From contig NC_133101.1 of assembly GCF_022965805.1 (NCBI RefSeq), positions 10,825,069 to 10,889,068 on the forward strand: a stretch of 64,000 nucleotides of DNA, in the 5' to 3' direction. A model generated the notes under the pieces. That model was not told where the DNA came from. It made no database searches and was given only the letters and a program-made list of their open reading frames with translations. A program made the position numbers and the translations under genes. Below are positions 1 to 12,720 of this stretch, one piece after another; the first letter of the stretch is position 1; every line of letters begins with the position of its first letter. The stretch comes from Primulina eburnea (lineage: Eukaryota; Streptophyta; Magnoliopsida; Lamiales; Gesneriaceae).

Positions 1-1411
1 GCCCGAGCGCCGACACAAGATCAAGAAAAATAAGCCACATAGCTGTTACATGCAAGTAGATATATATATAAGTTTATGCCTCAGAATTCAGAATAAGGAA
101 GAAAGAAAAGGAACGAGAAATCTCCGTGAAAATCCCTACGCCTTTTTATTTCAATCCGTCCGTTAGATTTTAAATCCGACTTCGGTACCGAGTTCCTAGC
201 AACGTAGGCTACAACTGGACGTAATTTTTACTACGTTTTAACATGTTGTGAAATTATGATGTTGTTAGAATTGAGTACACGTCATATATGTTGTTCTTGA
301 CATGTTAGACAACGTAGAATCGAAGTCAGATTAAGAAACGGACTGAATATGGAATTGTTATGATTTTCAGAATGAAATTGAATGAGATGTGATATCAGAT
401 TTGTACAGGGATTGATTATAAATTATTAGAACAGGTATATACTGGTTTGGTATCGCCGGTATCGCAAGATTGTACGGTTGTACCGTCAGAATTTGATAAA
501 ACAGAGATGTTGTGATTTGATTAGAATATTGATACAGAATATATTGATATGTCATTGCCAGATTGAGTATTGACAGACCTTGTGTTCGAAACTTCGACAG
601 ATTCAGAAAGACAGCAAGAAAGGTATAAATTAATGTTGAGTTGGGATTGCACAACTCAAGTGAGGTTTGACTTGAGTTTCCCTAAATCACATACTTTATT
701 TTATTGCATTTATATTTGCAGATTATCAGATTGATATGTTAATGTATTGACTTAGAACAGAGTCAGAGTCCGAGTCTAGGGCAGACAGCCTAGCTAGGGC
801 AGAACCGCCGAGTCTTTCTCAGACCCGATAAGACTCTAGACTTACGGTGTATCGACGAGCTTCAGATGTAGATCGACGTCTATCTCAGACACACTCGATA
901 CAGCATACCAAAGTCTAAATTAGATTGGGATCCCTAGATTTGAGATAAGATAAGATTAGATCACGAGTCATTGATTCATGTAGTTAGATTAGATACATAT
1001 GCTTCGATGTTTGTTTATGCTTTTATATATGTTTTATATGATTGCATGTATACATGGTTTATACTGGGATATTCATATCTCACCGGAGTTATCCGGCTGT
1101 TGTCTTGTTTGTATGTGTGCATGACAACAAGTGGGACAGGTACAGGGTCGCAGAGATGAAGACAGACTGAGATTAGAGTGGTGATACCGGACTTGGACTA
1201 GAGTTAGGGTTTAAACACTTGATTGTAGTTGTTGAACCTGAGCATGTATGATTGTATATTTTATCAGAGTGATACTTTTATACTGATATGTATAGTAGTT
1301 TGATTCCATTACCTTCCGTATTTAAAAAAAAAAAAAAATTAGACCCTGTTTATTATAATTAATTTAGTCCCAATGATGATTAAGAAGATGATTAGCGTCC
1401 GGGTCCCCACA
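1..1411 (-). mobile_element. LTR, partial (2.1-2.2 kb LTR family A)
   Basis: Read on the minus strand, this begins at 1411 with TGTGGGGACCCGGACGCTAA. That is the same start as the complete solo LTRs at 29634-31703 and 41944-44159. Internal landmarks recur in the same order, including the GGGATCCC/CTAGGCT block, the segment before GTATGTGATTTAGGG and the CGTAGGCTACAACT stretch near 200. The 3' end of the LTR lies beyond the left window edge, so I cannot tell whether it is a solo LTR or part of a full element. The candidate TSD next to it is atatt (1412-1416). No coding sequence is seen. Confidence 0.8.
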
Positions 1412-1416
1412 ATATT

Positions 1417-2608
1417 AGTCTTTATCATTTGTTTTTTAGTATCTTTATTAATAGTTCTCGATTCTTATTTATTATTTACGTTGTATTTCCAAGTTTTTCA
1501 AATTAATTAAGTCGAATGATGTTTCGTTTTTCTTTTCCTGTTATTATCAATTCTTTTAAACATAATTTCATAGAATTATCTCCACCGATTTTTAAAAATA
1601 AAGCATGCATAAATTATTTTTAATATTAGCATATATTTATATAAAGAGAATAGAATCCAAAACAATATCTGAACTCTGATTACATGAATTATGAAGCTAA
1701 TTAAGTATAATAATGTACGACAAATATTTTGTCAGAAAAAGAATATCAAATATATTTAAAAAAAATAGAATGTAAATAATATTTTTCTACTGAGTTATGA
1801 AATAGATACACTAACTTCACATGTTTGGCACTTCAACAAAACATGGATGTTCAATCCATGAACAACATTCTATTTCGAAAATATTTGATATATAGTTTCG
1901 AAAAATATATTACTTCCTTTTTTCAGGTTTATCTATTAATAATAATAAGAGTACGTCTCTTGTGAGACGGTCTATTTTCTGTATCATACTAAATAATCAT
2001 ATGTATATTTTACCTTCTATATTTAATTTTATTTATCGAAACATAACCGAAAGAAATTATACTTACCTTTCTTAAAAAATAGTGAACTGGAGAATTCACT
2101 GTTACCAATTTTAAATTTTTTTATTATATAAATAATAAAATGATAATAATTAAATTAAATTAAATAATAAGATAATAAAAAATAATATGAAATAATATTA
2201 TTATCCACAATAAAAATAATATTATTATTAAATTAAGAATAATAATATTGACAAAAATAATAGTAATTAAGAAATAAATAAATATCAAGATTAATGATAA
2301 TGTGACGTGCATGGTACGTGCAATTAATTAGACTAAATTAAAAAAACTGGAAAAATAATATCATCTATGTCTCGCATTCATGGTAATTTAAGAATTAATG
2401 CTTCCTCAATTAATTTTTGTAAGTCTACCACAAAATATTTGTTAAAACAATTTTATGATCAAAAAACTTATAAAATAAAATTCGACAAACTAAACAATTT
2501 TTTTTACTAAAAGGAAACAATTTTTCATTTTAATTCAATTTCGACAAGCTAGCATAATAAAACTACTAAGTTCTTTATAATATTAAAATACAAAGAATTG
2601 AGCCTTCT
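1417..2608. other. AT-rich intergenic DNA
   Basis: Very AT-rich spacer between the LTR and the GATA gene. It holds the first copy of a local duplication (1670-2032) and otherwise only A/T homopolymers and ATA/TTA-rich runs. I see no gene. Confidence 0.6.
1670..2032 (+). repeat. Local duplication, copy 1 (empty MITE site)
   Basis: From TGAACTCTGATTACATGAAT onward this matches 5354-5900 almost base for base. Copy 2 contains a 176-bp MITE plus its 9-bp duplication that copy 1 lacks. The uninterrupted TTAAGTATAATAATGTACG here is the pre-insertion site. Both copies end in a degraded fragment of the same GTGAGACGGTC MITE family (from 1949 here). The two copies are in direct orientation and flank the GATA gene. 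Confidence 0.8.
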
Positions 2609-3228
2609 CTATCCTTGTACATTTCTCCTCATATTTCTTGCATAACGTAGCCCACAGGCATTGCACAAAGTCTGCAAAAATAAAATAAGACAAGTCAGAG
2701 TTCTAATCCAAATAATTTATTTTTTCTAAAATGATTTCAAATTCATTTTTTTATCAGTCTAACAAGAAATTATGAAATAACTCAAATGCATGCATGCATG
2801 CATGCACAAATAATGTCCATCTTCGGACTTACCTGTGGGCCGTTTGGTCCTCTTCTCCATAGCGAGGTGGCCGTGCGGGCACATACTTGGCACCTTTTCA
2901 CCCCATCCATGAATGGTGCTGCCTCCGGAGGACCGTGGTTGGGAGCAAGGTTTGCTGGTCCAACAGGAGCTCCGAATTGGATGGGGAAATTTCCCTGATT
3001 GAAACAACATTTAAACTGAGAATAATATGTGACCATTGCACTGAAACAGCACATGAATTATTTTAGCTTATTTCTGTTTGTAAAAAAAAAACAGAAATAA
3101 TAGTATATATGTAGTACCTGGCCTTGTTGTCTCCTATTATTTTCTTCTATTCTTAGCCGATCGTAGAAAGGCAGACCCAATCTCAAAGTAAGATCAACGT
3201 TGTTATTTGCCTCGTTGTTGTTTTCCAT
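2609..3228 (-). CDS. Small GATA-type zinc-finger transcription factor
   Basis: Three coding exons on the minus strand: 3228-3118, 2994-2833 and 2671-2609. All junctions are GT..AG, both introns are phase 0, and the stop is TAG at 2611-2609. They give a 111-residue protein. Exon 1 carries LTLRLGLP (residues 13-20), an LxLxL pattern like an EAR repression motif. Exon 2 holds the first half of one GATA finger (CQVC, then SLWRRGPNGPQ) and exon 3 the second half (LCNACGLRYARN), giving C-X2-C-X18-C-X2-C, the plant class IV spacing. The family binds WGATAR sites in the nucleus. At 111 aa it is shorter than most plant GATA factors and is mostly finger plus short tails, so it could be an atypical family member. 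A TATAAAAA-like motif lies on the same strand near 4530, but no transcript start can be assigned. The call rests on the split finger being restored exactly by canonical splicing. Confidence 0.85.
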
Positions 3229-5032
<1,804 letters not shown>

Positions 5033-5313
5033 AAGGGATGAATATATGATGATATGCTATATGTAAAATATTGTGATATTAAGTGTAGAAAAAAAAAAGG
5101 AAATTTGAGTTGGCACAAAATTATAAGTTTAGATTGAATTTTTTTTTGAACAAAAACAAAAAAAAATAATACCATTTTAAAATTTTAAATAGTAGAATCT
5201 TTATTTTTCTTCATTTTTATCTTGTTTGAAAAAAATAATAAAATTATAAAGAAAAAAACTAATCATGTCATTTTTAGGTTAGAGTCAATCATTCAATTAA
5301 ATGCAAAGATTCC

Positions 5314-5353
<40 letters not shown>

Positions 5354-5357
<4 letters not shown>

Positions 5358-5900
5358 CTCTGATTACATGGATTATGAAGCTAATTAAGTATAGGAATTG
5401 TGAGACGGTCTCACGAATTTTTATCTGTGAGACGGGTCAACCCTATCAATATTCACAATAAAAAGTAATACTCTTAGCATAAAAAGTAATATTTTTTCAT
5501 GGATGACCCAAATAAGAGATCCGTCTCACAAAATATGACCTGAGAGACCGTCTCACACAAGTTTTTGCCTTAAGTATAATAACGTACGACATATATTTTG
5601 TAAGAAAAAGAATATCAAATATATTTAACAAAAAATAGAATGTAAATAATATTTTTCTAGGAGTTATGAAATAGATACACTAACTTGACATGTTTGGCAC
5701 TTCAGCAAAACATGGATGTTCGATTCATGAACAACATTCTATTTCGAAAACATTTGATATATAGCTTCGAAAAATATATTACTTCCTTATTTCAGGTTCA
5801 TCTATTAATAATAAAAAGAGTATGTCTTTTGTGAGACGTTCTATTTTTATATTATATTATATACTCATATGTATATTTTATCTTCTCTATTTAATTTAGA
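5354..5900 (+). repeat. Local duplication, copy 2 (occupied MITE site)
   Basis: Second copy of the 1670-2032 segment, interrupted by the MITE at 5394-5569. An AT microsatellite (about 5322-5354) abuts its left edge. Similarity continues through the degraded MITE end near 5820 to about 5900 and then stops. Confidence 0.8.
5394..5569 (+). mobile_element. Mutator-like MITE (GTGAGAC family), 176 bp
   Basis: Flanked by the exact 9-bp duplication TTAAGTATA (5385-5393 and 5570-5578). The ends carry the palindromic GTGAGACGGTCTCAC motif, and the right end is ACACAAGTTTTTGCC. The 9-bp TSD is typical of Mutator-like elements. The paralogous empty site at 1670-2032 confirms the boundaries. The core contains CACAATAAAAAGTAATACTC and TTTTTCATGGATGACCC, shared with the other copies. 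Confidence 0.88.
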
Positions 5901-6931
5901 TGGAGTGTTTTCAATAGAAAGTGGATATATTTCCGTTTAACCAAAGTTTTGCTCATCCAATTATTATTATGATTATTATATATTATTACCATTATCAATT
6001 TTGTTATGCAGCATGCCTTCGGACATTCCAATTGGATGAGATGAACTGTATATTCAATAGATATGTGTCATCTCATCGGTGCTCACCGAAAGTTGCAGCA
6101 TAGCAAAACTAGCATATGTATTGTTTAAATATGCGTATATATACTGTTCAGTTTCATTTGTTTAAATGAAAAATAAGCTAATTTTAGTAAATCAATTTAT
6201 TAAAAACTTTTATTTTTATATTCAATATTTTTAATAAAAAACCTAATTTTAAAAAAAACCCTAAAAATTCGATTAACTCAATCTATAAACCGAAATAATT
6301 CATTTTAATTGTGTTCAGTTTGTTTGGTTTCTAATGGAAAATTTTGGCAAGTGTCGGTTTTGTAAAAACATTATGTTTAGTTTTCAGAAAAATTAAAAAT
6401 AGTGTAATTTTATTTAAAATAACTTATAAATATGAATAAAAAAATTGACTTTATTTAGAAACTCGATAGTCGATTTTTTTTTTATTTATCAGATATTTTA
6501 TAAAATTAATTGAAATCAGACCGAACAAACTAATTTAGAAAAATAAGAATTATGAATTTATCAAACCTAATTCTCGAATTAAACAAATATTTTTGATCAT
6601 TTGTTTTAATCGAAATTTTATTCGTCCCGAATTTTTAAAGTGTTTTTGTTTTAACTTTTGTTAATTTTTAAAAAATTTAACATTATTTTATTAGTTAATT
6701 TCATAAGATTTTTATTTTTATTCTTTTTATCAATATAGTTAGGTTTGTTTTTATTCCTTTAATTATCAATATAATTAGGTTTGTTTTTATTCAGATAATA
6801 TAAAATAATTACACTTAATAAAATATTAAAAAGAATAAAATTTGTAATGAAATCAATAACTTTTTGAATCAAAATGAAAAATTTCATAGTTGATTTTGGG
6901 TCAAAAACGAAAAGGGTAAACACATGCATGA
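5901..6931. other. AT-rich intergenic DNA
   Basis: I see no gene, RNA or bounded repeat. A short TTAGGTTTGTTTTTATTC duplication occurs near 6740-6790. Confidence 0.5.
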
Positions 6932-9130
6932 ATGGATACCATTAATGCAGATGACTTGACGGCCAGCGGTGGTGGCGGGATGCGCAACAGTATCGAGACC
7001 AAAAGCGAGAAGAATGAAGATGAGTTGTCGTTTATGGTGAAGTTGCATTCCGCTGACTGGGAGCGCTATCACTTTCAGAAAGATATGATCCGATGTCGGC
7101 CACCTTTGGCCGGTCGTGATATTGTTTACCGATTCCTACGGAAACCAAAGGTTAGACTTGTCGATACCCATTGATCTTTTCTCTTGCCTGTGTCTGTGTA
7201 CAACACTGCATAATTGTTTCTAGCGATATGGATTTTTCAGGTCTGAAACAAATGAGATCCATCACATTGCTTGCTGCTTAAAAAAAAGAAAGTTCGATCA
7301 TTGCTATAACCTCTACTGTAGAGTTTACATTTATTTTTAGCACAAATGTAGTTTTCCGATGGTTCAAACTCCGAATTTGGATGGCTGGGTCAGACATTTC
7401 AGCTTCGATGAGTTAATGCAGATGGCTCCTGGTTTCCGGTCTACCCTTATATGTTATACCCAGTTTGTAACCCTGCACCAAAGGACCATCCAGACAGAAT
7501 CGGAATCTCAGGACGTGCTTGTCAAAATATGGGAATATTTTTACCCTGTCTATTCCGATTATCAAGTCAGTCATCATACACAGAGAATCCATACATGAAA
7601 TGGTCGGCTTCTGATGTGATAATTTTTTTCGACTTTCGTCTTTGATTTCTGACTATATATTGCTTCTCATCACAGGATGAACTCAACCTATTGAGGGATC
7701 ATGAGATCAGATCACATCCGAATGTAGTAAAGTTGATCGGATTCCATTGTGAAAGACGTATGGCGATCATATATGAGGATAGACACGCTGGAAAAATATT
7801 CCTACCGGTCTGGTAGCTAATCCTTCCTAATAGTTAACATTTGTTGTTCTGTATCTGTTCATTTTTTTATGAATAACTCGTTTCCTCATGGCTTTCTACC
7901 AGATACGTTTAGTCGGGATGATATAATGAAGTTGCCAACCGAAATTGCAAGAATGTTGGGAGTATTTCATGACAAATGACTTGTCCATGGTGGTGTCAAT
8001 TCTAAATATATCATGGTGGATAAGGTTGTATTGCTTTTATCATATCTTTTTTTCCTATAAAAATGCTCTTTTAGTGAGTCTTGCTATGATCCTGCTCAGC
8101 TTTGTCTTTTTGTATGAGTGATGTATGGTGGCGTTTGACTTTAGGTTATTCTCATATTGCGAAATCGGGAGGAGTATGAACAATATGTTGCGAAGCTTTA
8201 CCATATTCATTCAAGCATCTGGATGGTATGCAATATCCATTTTTGTGTTCTCTGCTTGTTATATATGAATCTTGCTGATTATCTTCTGTTGATATCCGTT
8301 GGATATCCAAGAAATTTTGGAATGTAAATATGGTCAAGCTAGCCTTAAAAAGAAACATAAGTAATTGAAACTTTGTGTTATGTGTCTTCGATTATTCATC
8401 CCTATTGTCAACTCTTAACATTTTGTTTGTCATATTCCAAATTCTTAACTGATCATGAACTGACTTCTTCTATATTTCAACCTCGAGCTATCTTGTCTCG
8501 CCTTATCCAATAATTATATTTGGCCTCAACACTAAAGCATGTAAAGAGAATTTGATGAGGTGGGCACGAAGCATTTTTCCTGCTGATTTATTTTTTTATG
8601 ATTATTAGAGTAATCTTCATTCCCTCCACGCACTGAAGTTGAATAATCTTGACAAGGAAAATCACGTTAATCTCTGTGTCACATTTGTCCGCGTCTCTCG
8701 CATCTTTTTAGAGTAATGAAATTATATTTTATGAACAATCATGTTGTTTCAATATCAATATTTTTTGGCATTGTTGTAAGCCCTCCTTGGTCGATGATAC
8801 ATGATATTTTTGCTTATGGTATTCTACTTTTGGAGCTCATCGACAAAAACGTGTACGCTAAGTTTAAAATGCCCACATGGTCGAGAGAGGAATTTTTTAA
8901 CTGCAAGCTTGGCGATTCACTAGAAACCAACTGTGGATGACTCTTTTTATGTCAACGAGTACTTTGCCATGAGAATAAATAAGTTGGCTATAAATTGTTT
9001 GAAAGTCGATTCGGATGAGCAACCAAATATGTAGTGCATTGTTAGGGGGGTTAAAGGACTTGATGATGTATTGCCTGCCAAACAAACTACAAAAGATCTC
9101 TGGTTGATTTGCTCGTATCAATATATTTTA
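6932..9130 (+). pseudogene. Decayed protein kinase (receptor-like kinase type) pseudogene
   Basis: Kinase-like fragments appear in correct order on the plus strand, separated by plausible introns. They are: HFSFDELMQMAPGF (near 7390) and VLVKIW (near 7520); an exon from 7677 with RSHPNVVKLIGFHCE; an exon from about 7904 with IARMLGVFHD, then LVHGGVNSKYIMVDK, which resembles the catalytic-loop region but has HG where active kinases have HRD; a segment with DIFAYGILLLELI (near 8800), the region after the activation loop; and a C-lobe tail with INKLAINCLKVDSDEQPNM (near 8970). An in-frame TGA at 7977-7979 splits the catalytic loop, a TAG follows near 9031, and the last two segments are in different frames. 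The GxGxxG loop and DFG are not recognisable. I read it as a dead kinase gene; exon limits are approximate. Confidence 0.6.
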
Positions 9131-9780
9131 TTGAGGTAACTAGGTAAGCATGGATTGCAAGTGCTCGTATTAGCCCACTTTTTTATGTTGTTCTCTACCT
9201 TTTGCATACCTTCTCTAGCTAGATTGAGGTGGCGTTCGGTGTCATTTGATTCTGCAATTTTCCTAGGATGCAGATGTCGTCTGACAGTCACAGTTGATTT
9301 GAAAATCCTAGTTTGGTGAGGCATCTAGTACACGATATTGTATTAATATATATATATGGTAGAGAAGTGCTCACTGTGGCTTTGCAGTCAGCCTTCTTGC
9401 TTTGTTGCTGCTGTCATGGGTTATCGGTTCCTATTTCTTTTACAAACCTTGTTTAGTACTAGCGTAACCATGAGTAATGCATTGCATCTTGTTGCACAAT
9501 ATATCGAATGGTATAGTACAGAAATATTTTGGCAAAGAATACCAGCGAAAAATATAGTGAAGAAAAACAATAGAGAAAGACTTAAAATAAAGCAAACCGA
9601 GGCCTGCATTAAATACAATGTCCTTAAAACAGATTCGTCCCCTCCGGTATATGCTTCGAGGATGTACTTGGAGGTCTGTTTCCCATTATATAACGGAACA
9701 ACTAGCAGTAACCTAGCACGAGGCACCACTACAGCGAACTGAAAAAGTACGTTTACTTTATCACCGAGATTTACCGGAGG
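9131..9780. other. Unassigned sequence before the LARD element
   Basis: Contains overlapping open frames on both strands (128 codons plus, 102 codons minus, near 9356-9742). Neither shows a motif I recognise. Gene status is unsupported. Confidence 0.4.
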
Positions 9781-10487
9781 CCAAATGTAACGACCCGTAT
9801 TTTCATACTTAAAATTTGCGGAAAAATTAAAATTTTCTTAAATATAAACATCCATACGGTCGTCACTCAACATTCATAAAATATCTTTGAAATCAACCAT
9901 CACAAATAAAATTTTCTAAAAGCAAAGCTGTCTCAAAATGTCTCACATCCAAATCATAAAACCAGAGTATTTTAAAATTTTGCTCACAAAAGTTTTGTTC
10001 AAAGTATTTCCCTCGAAACAAGAAATCAGAGTAATTTAGCATTTGCGTAAAAACATAAACTTTGCGGTCCTCGGGTTAGCCTCCCACTCAGTCCAAGCCT
10101 GCCCCTTGGTCGCCACCTCCTGTCTCCTCATCAACATACTCACCTGCATCGATCAAGTCTAGTGAGTCTAAAAACTCAACACGTATAAACTGGAAATAAC
10201 GAGTAATACGTAATAAAACCACATGCAACTTGAAAATATGACATACATACTAGAAACTTGAACTTGCATAATAAACTTGAACATACGTACGTACATAACT
10301 AGACGTGCCAACAACATAAACTTTCATAAACATACTGCATACTTGAACATACTTGAACATACATACTTCATCATTTTGCGTAGAGGATGTTTCAAAGCAA
10401 GTGACCCATACATAATAAACGCTTGATCAGACAAACCGCAGTACTGGGCTGACAGGGACGTATCCACTGCCACATACATGAGATCCC

Positions 10488-10643
10488 TGTTCATAATTTA
10501 ACAGTCCAGTTGATCCACGTTCATAATTTAACGCTTCACAATCACGATCTAACCCGTTCATAATTTAACGGGCGGATTGGTCCCCGTTCATAATTTAACG
10601 CTTTCCAATCCTAACTTCAAACCCGTTCATAATTTAACGGGGT
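10488..10643. repeat. GTTCATAATTTAACG direct repeats in the 3' LTR
   Basis: Five irregularly spaced copies of GTTCATAATTTAAC(A/G), interleaved with diverged linkers. Several copies are flanked by short CCCG/CGGG arms that make them locally palindromic. The same block recurs in the other LTR at about 16038-16194. Confidence 0.85.
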
Positions 10644-10999
10644 GGAGAGGTCCTCGGCCACGTTCACCGACTTCCAAACCCATTCACTTTTGGTCACAAG
10701 ACATTTAGCATACCTCAAAAACTTCAAATATTTTCTTTGCACGTCATACATACTTACTTGGTGTTGAGAGGTTCGTTGGACTTCGATCGGGGCCGTTGCT
10801 GCAACATACTAACATGAACTTGCATACTTAACTGGCATAACTTAGACGTAGAAATCATACTTACTCCTAAGCTCAATCAATACTTAGGACGTTCTAAGTT
10901 TTCCCATGACTCGACCTTGAAAACATCCTATTAAACCTTAGCATACAACCTCAAACCGAATCCTAAGTGATGAAAGAATGTATCCCAAAAATAGGAGGA

Positions 11000-11246
11000 C
11001 ACGGGTCCGGGCTTGGGTCCGTGTAGATACTGCCTGGTGTGTGTGTTGAAAAGTAAAGGCACGGACCCCGTCTATAGGTCCGGGTCAGGGTCCGTGTAGA
11101 TACTGTGAAGGGAACACTCGGAAAGGAGAGGGGCACGGACCCCGTGCATGGGTCCGTGTACTCTCGGGAACTTGGCACTGCTGAGGGAACAAAGGCACGG
11201 ACCCCGTGTGGGGGTCCGGGTGAGGGTCCGTGTACTCGCGGGACAA
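11000..11246. repeat. GC-rich inverted-repeat array in the 3' LTR
   Basis: Four successive units built on CACGGACCC ... GGGTCCGTG, followed by TAGATACTG or TACTCTCGGG-type tails. One unit is a clean hairpin: CACGGACCC, a 7-nt loop, then GGGTCCGTG (near 11132-11156). Open frames here (for example 10963-11271 minus) are by-products of the repeat. Confidence 0.85.
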
Positions 11247-12706
11247 GAAAACTCACGAAAATTCTGTACATGTTTTGTTTAGCGCTCTCGACTCGATTTT
11301 ACGGACTATGAGTGGACACCTCGAGACCCATCCTAGCTTGCCATAACCTTAAAACACATTCGCATAGACTCCCAAAGCAACAATGTTCACCTTACGACGC
11401 ATATCATTCAAAAACGTGGCAATTGACATCGATACGTTTCTTACGGCTTTAATGAGGTCGAGTGCTTGTCGACACTAAACAACCTATCAAATAACAACCC
11501 AACATCATACTAAGCATACCTAGACGCATCAACGATCACCCTTCGATCCCCAACGAAGCCTGCAACCATAAAATCTCAAGAACACATCAATACATAATTT
11601 TCTGAAAACGCAGTTTGAGCAGTCCCACGAAAAACGTCATAACTCACTCAATTTTCATCCAAAAATCTCGAATTTTATATCAAATCGAAGGCATCGAAAG
11701 GTTCTACAATTTTCTAGTTGAAAGTTTTCTCAAAATCCCGACGGAAAAATCGCAGTTTTCAACAGAACAGTAAGTTACGAGTTTTCAGATCTAAAAAGTA
11801 TTTCAAAACGTATTCAAACCATTTTCCGCTCAAACGACGAATGTCACACATGAATTTTCTCGCATAAAAATACGCAACGCATACTATGACAAGATCGATG
11901 CAGAAAGAACATAATATACGTGCCTTTTGATGATAAACTTTACCGAAACGGCGATATAGATGCGGGAACAGAGCGAGGCTTGATCCGGGACGAACGTGGC
12001 ACTAAATTCTTGCAATAAAACTCACGAAAATTGTTGGGAGACTCGAAGAGAAGGGGACGGCTGCTGAATGCTATGGAACCCTAGGTTTCTCTCTTTTCAA
12101 TTCTGAAAATAAAATGTGTATGTGGGTGTAGTGTGTTTTTACGTGAGTGTGTGTATGAAATTGTGTGTGTGCGTGTGTTTCTAATATCTAGGGAATAAAT
12201 TATGCTTAATGACAATTAGCCACTAATTAAAATGCCAACCTTCCATTAATTTTAACAAAATTCCTAATTAACATGCATCCCCACAAATTTTTATAAAATT
12301 CTCTAATTAGAACAATAGAACACCAAGAATGCTAACTTTAAAAATTTTAAACTCTTAATTCACAAAATACAAGATCAGGCTTTAAAAATACTACCAACCT
12401 AATAAATTAGTTAAAATACCCCAACCTCAACTTAAGATAAAATACCACATTTTAAAATCGCCTAAATTCGTCGTCGGTCTCTTTCCTTCGATCCCGCCTC
12501 GAATAATCGCCTGAAATATAAAACTCGAGGAAAACGTTTTAACGTGCATCATATAATAATTTAACATAATGCAAATTCATAGATCATGAATTAAAACGCA
12601 AATTAATGAAATAAACATGCATTAAAACCATTTAATAAAATACATGAGAAATTTAATAACTTGCACGCACGTGGTTCTTGTGGAACTCAATTTTCGGGAC
12701 GTCACA

Positions 12707-12720
12707 ATCTATCCCCCTTA
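12707..12720 (-). other. Polypurine tract of the LARD element
   Basis: Minus-strand TAAGGGGGATAGAT directly upstream of the LTR start TGTGACGTCC. This is the expected position for the plus-strand DNA primer in reverse transcription. Confidence 0.85.

Larger units (their letters stand above)
9786..12706 (-). repeat. LARD 3' LTR
   Basis: Downstream LTR in element orientation. It differs from the partner LTR by scattered single-base changes and small indels (for example around 9900 versus 15450, and 10005 versus 15540). It contains the GTTCATAATTTAACG repeats and the GC-rich palindrome array annotated separately. Confidence 0.92.

Noticed and set aside
9356..9742. 128-codon plus-strand frame
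   Set aside because: No recognisable motif, overlapped by an equally long minus frame, and no splice or context support.
10963..11271. 102-codon frame (and its twin at 16514-16822) as a proline-rich protein
   Set aside because: Lies wholly in the LTR palindrome array, is duplicated because LTRs are duplicated, and has no domain. Composition follows the DNA repeat.
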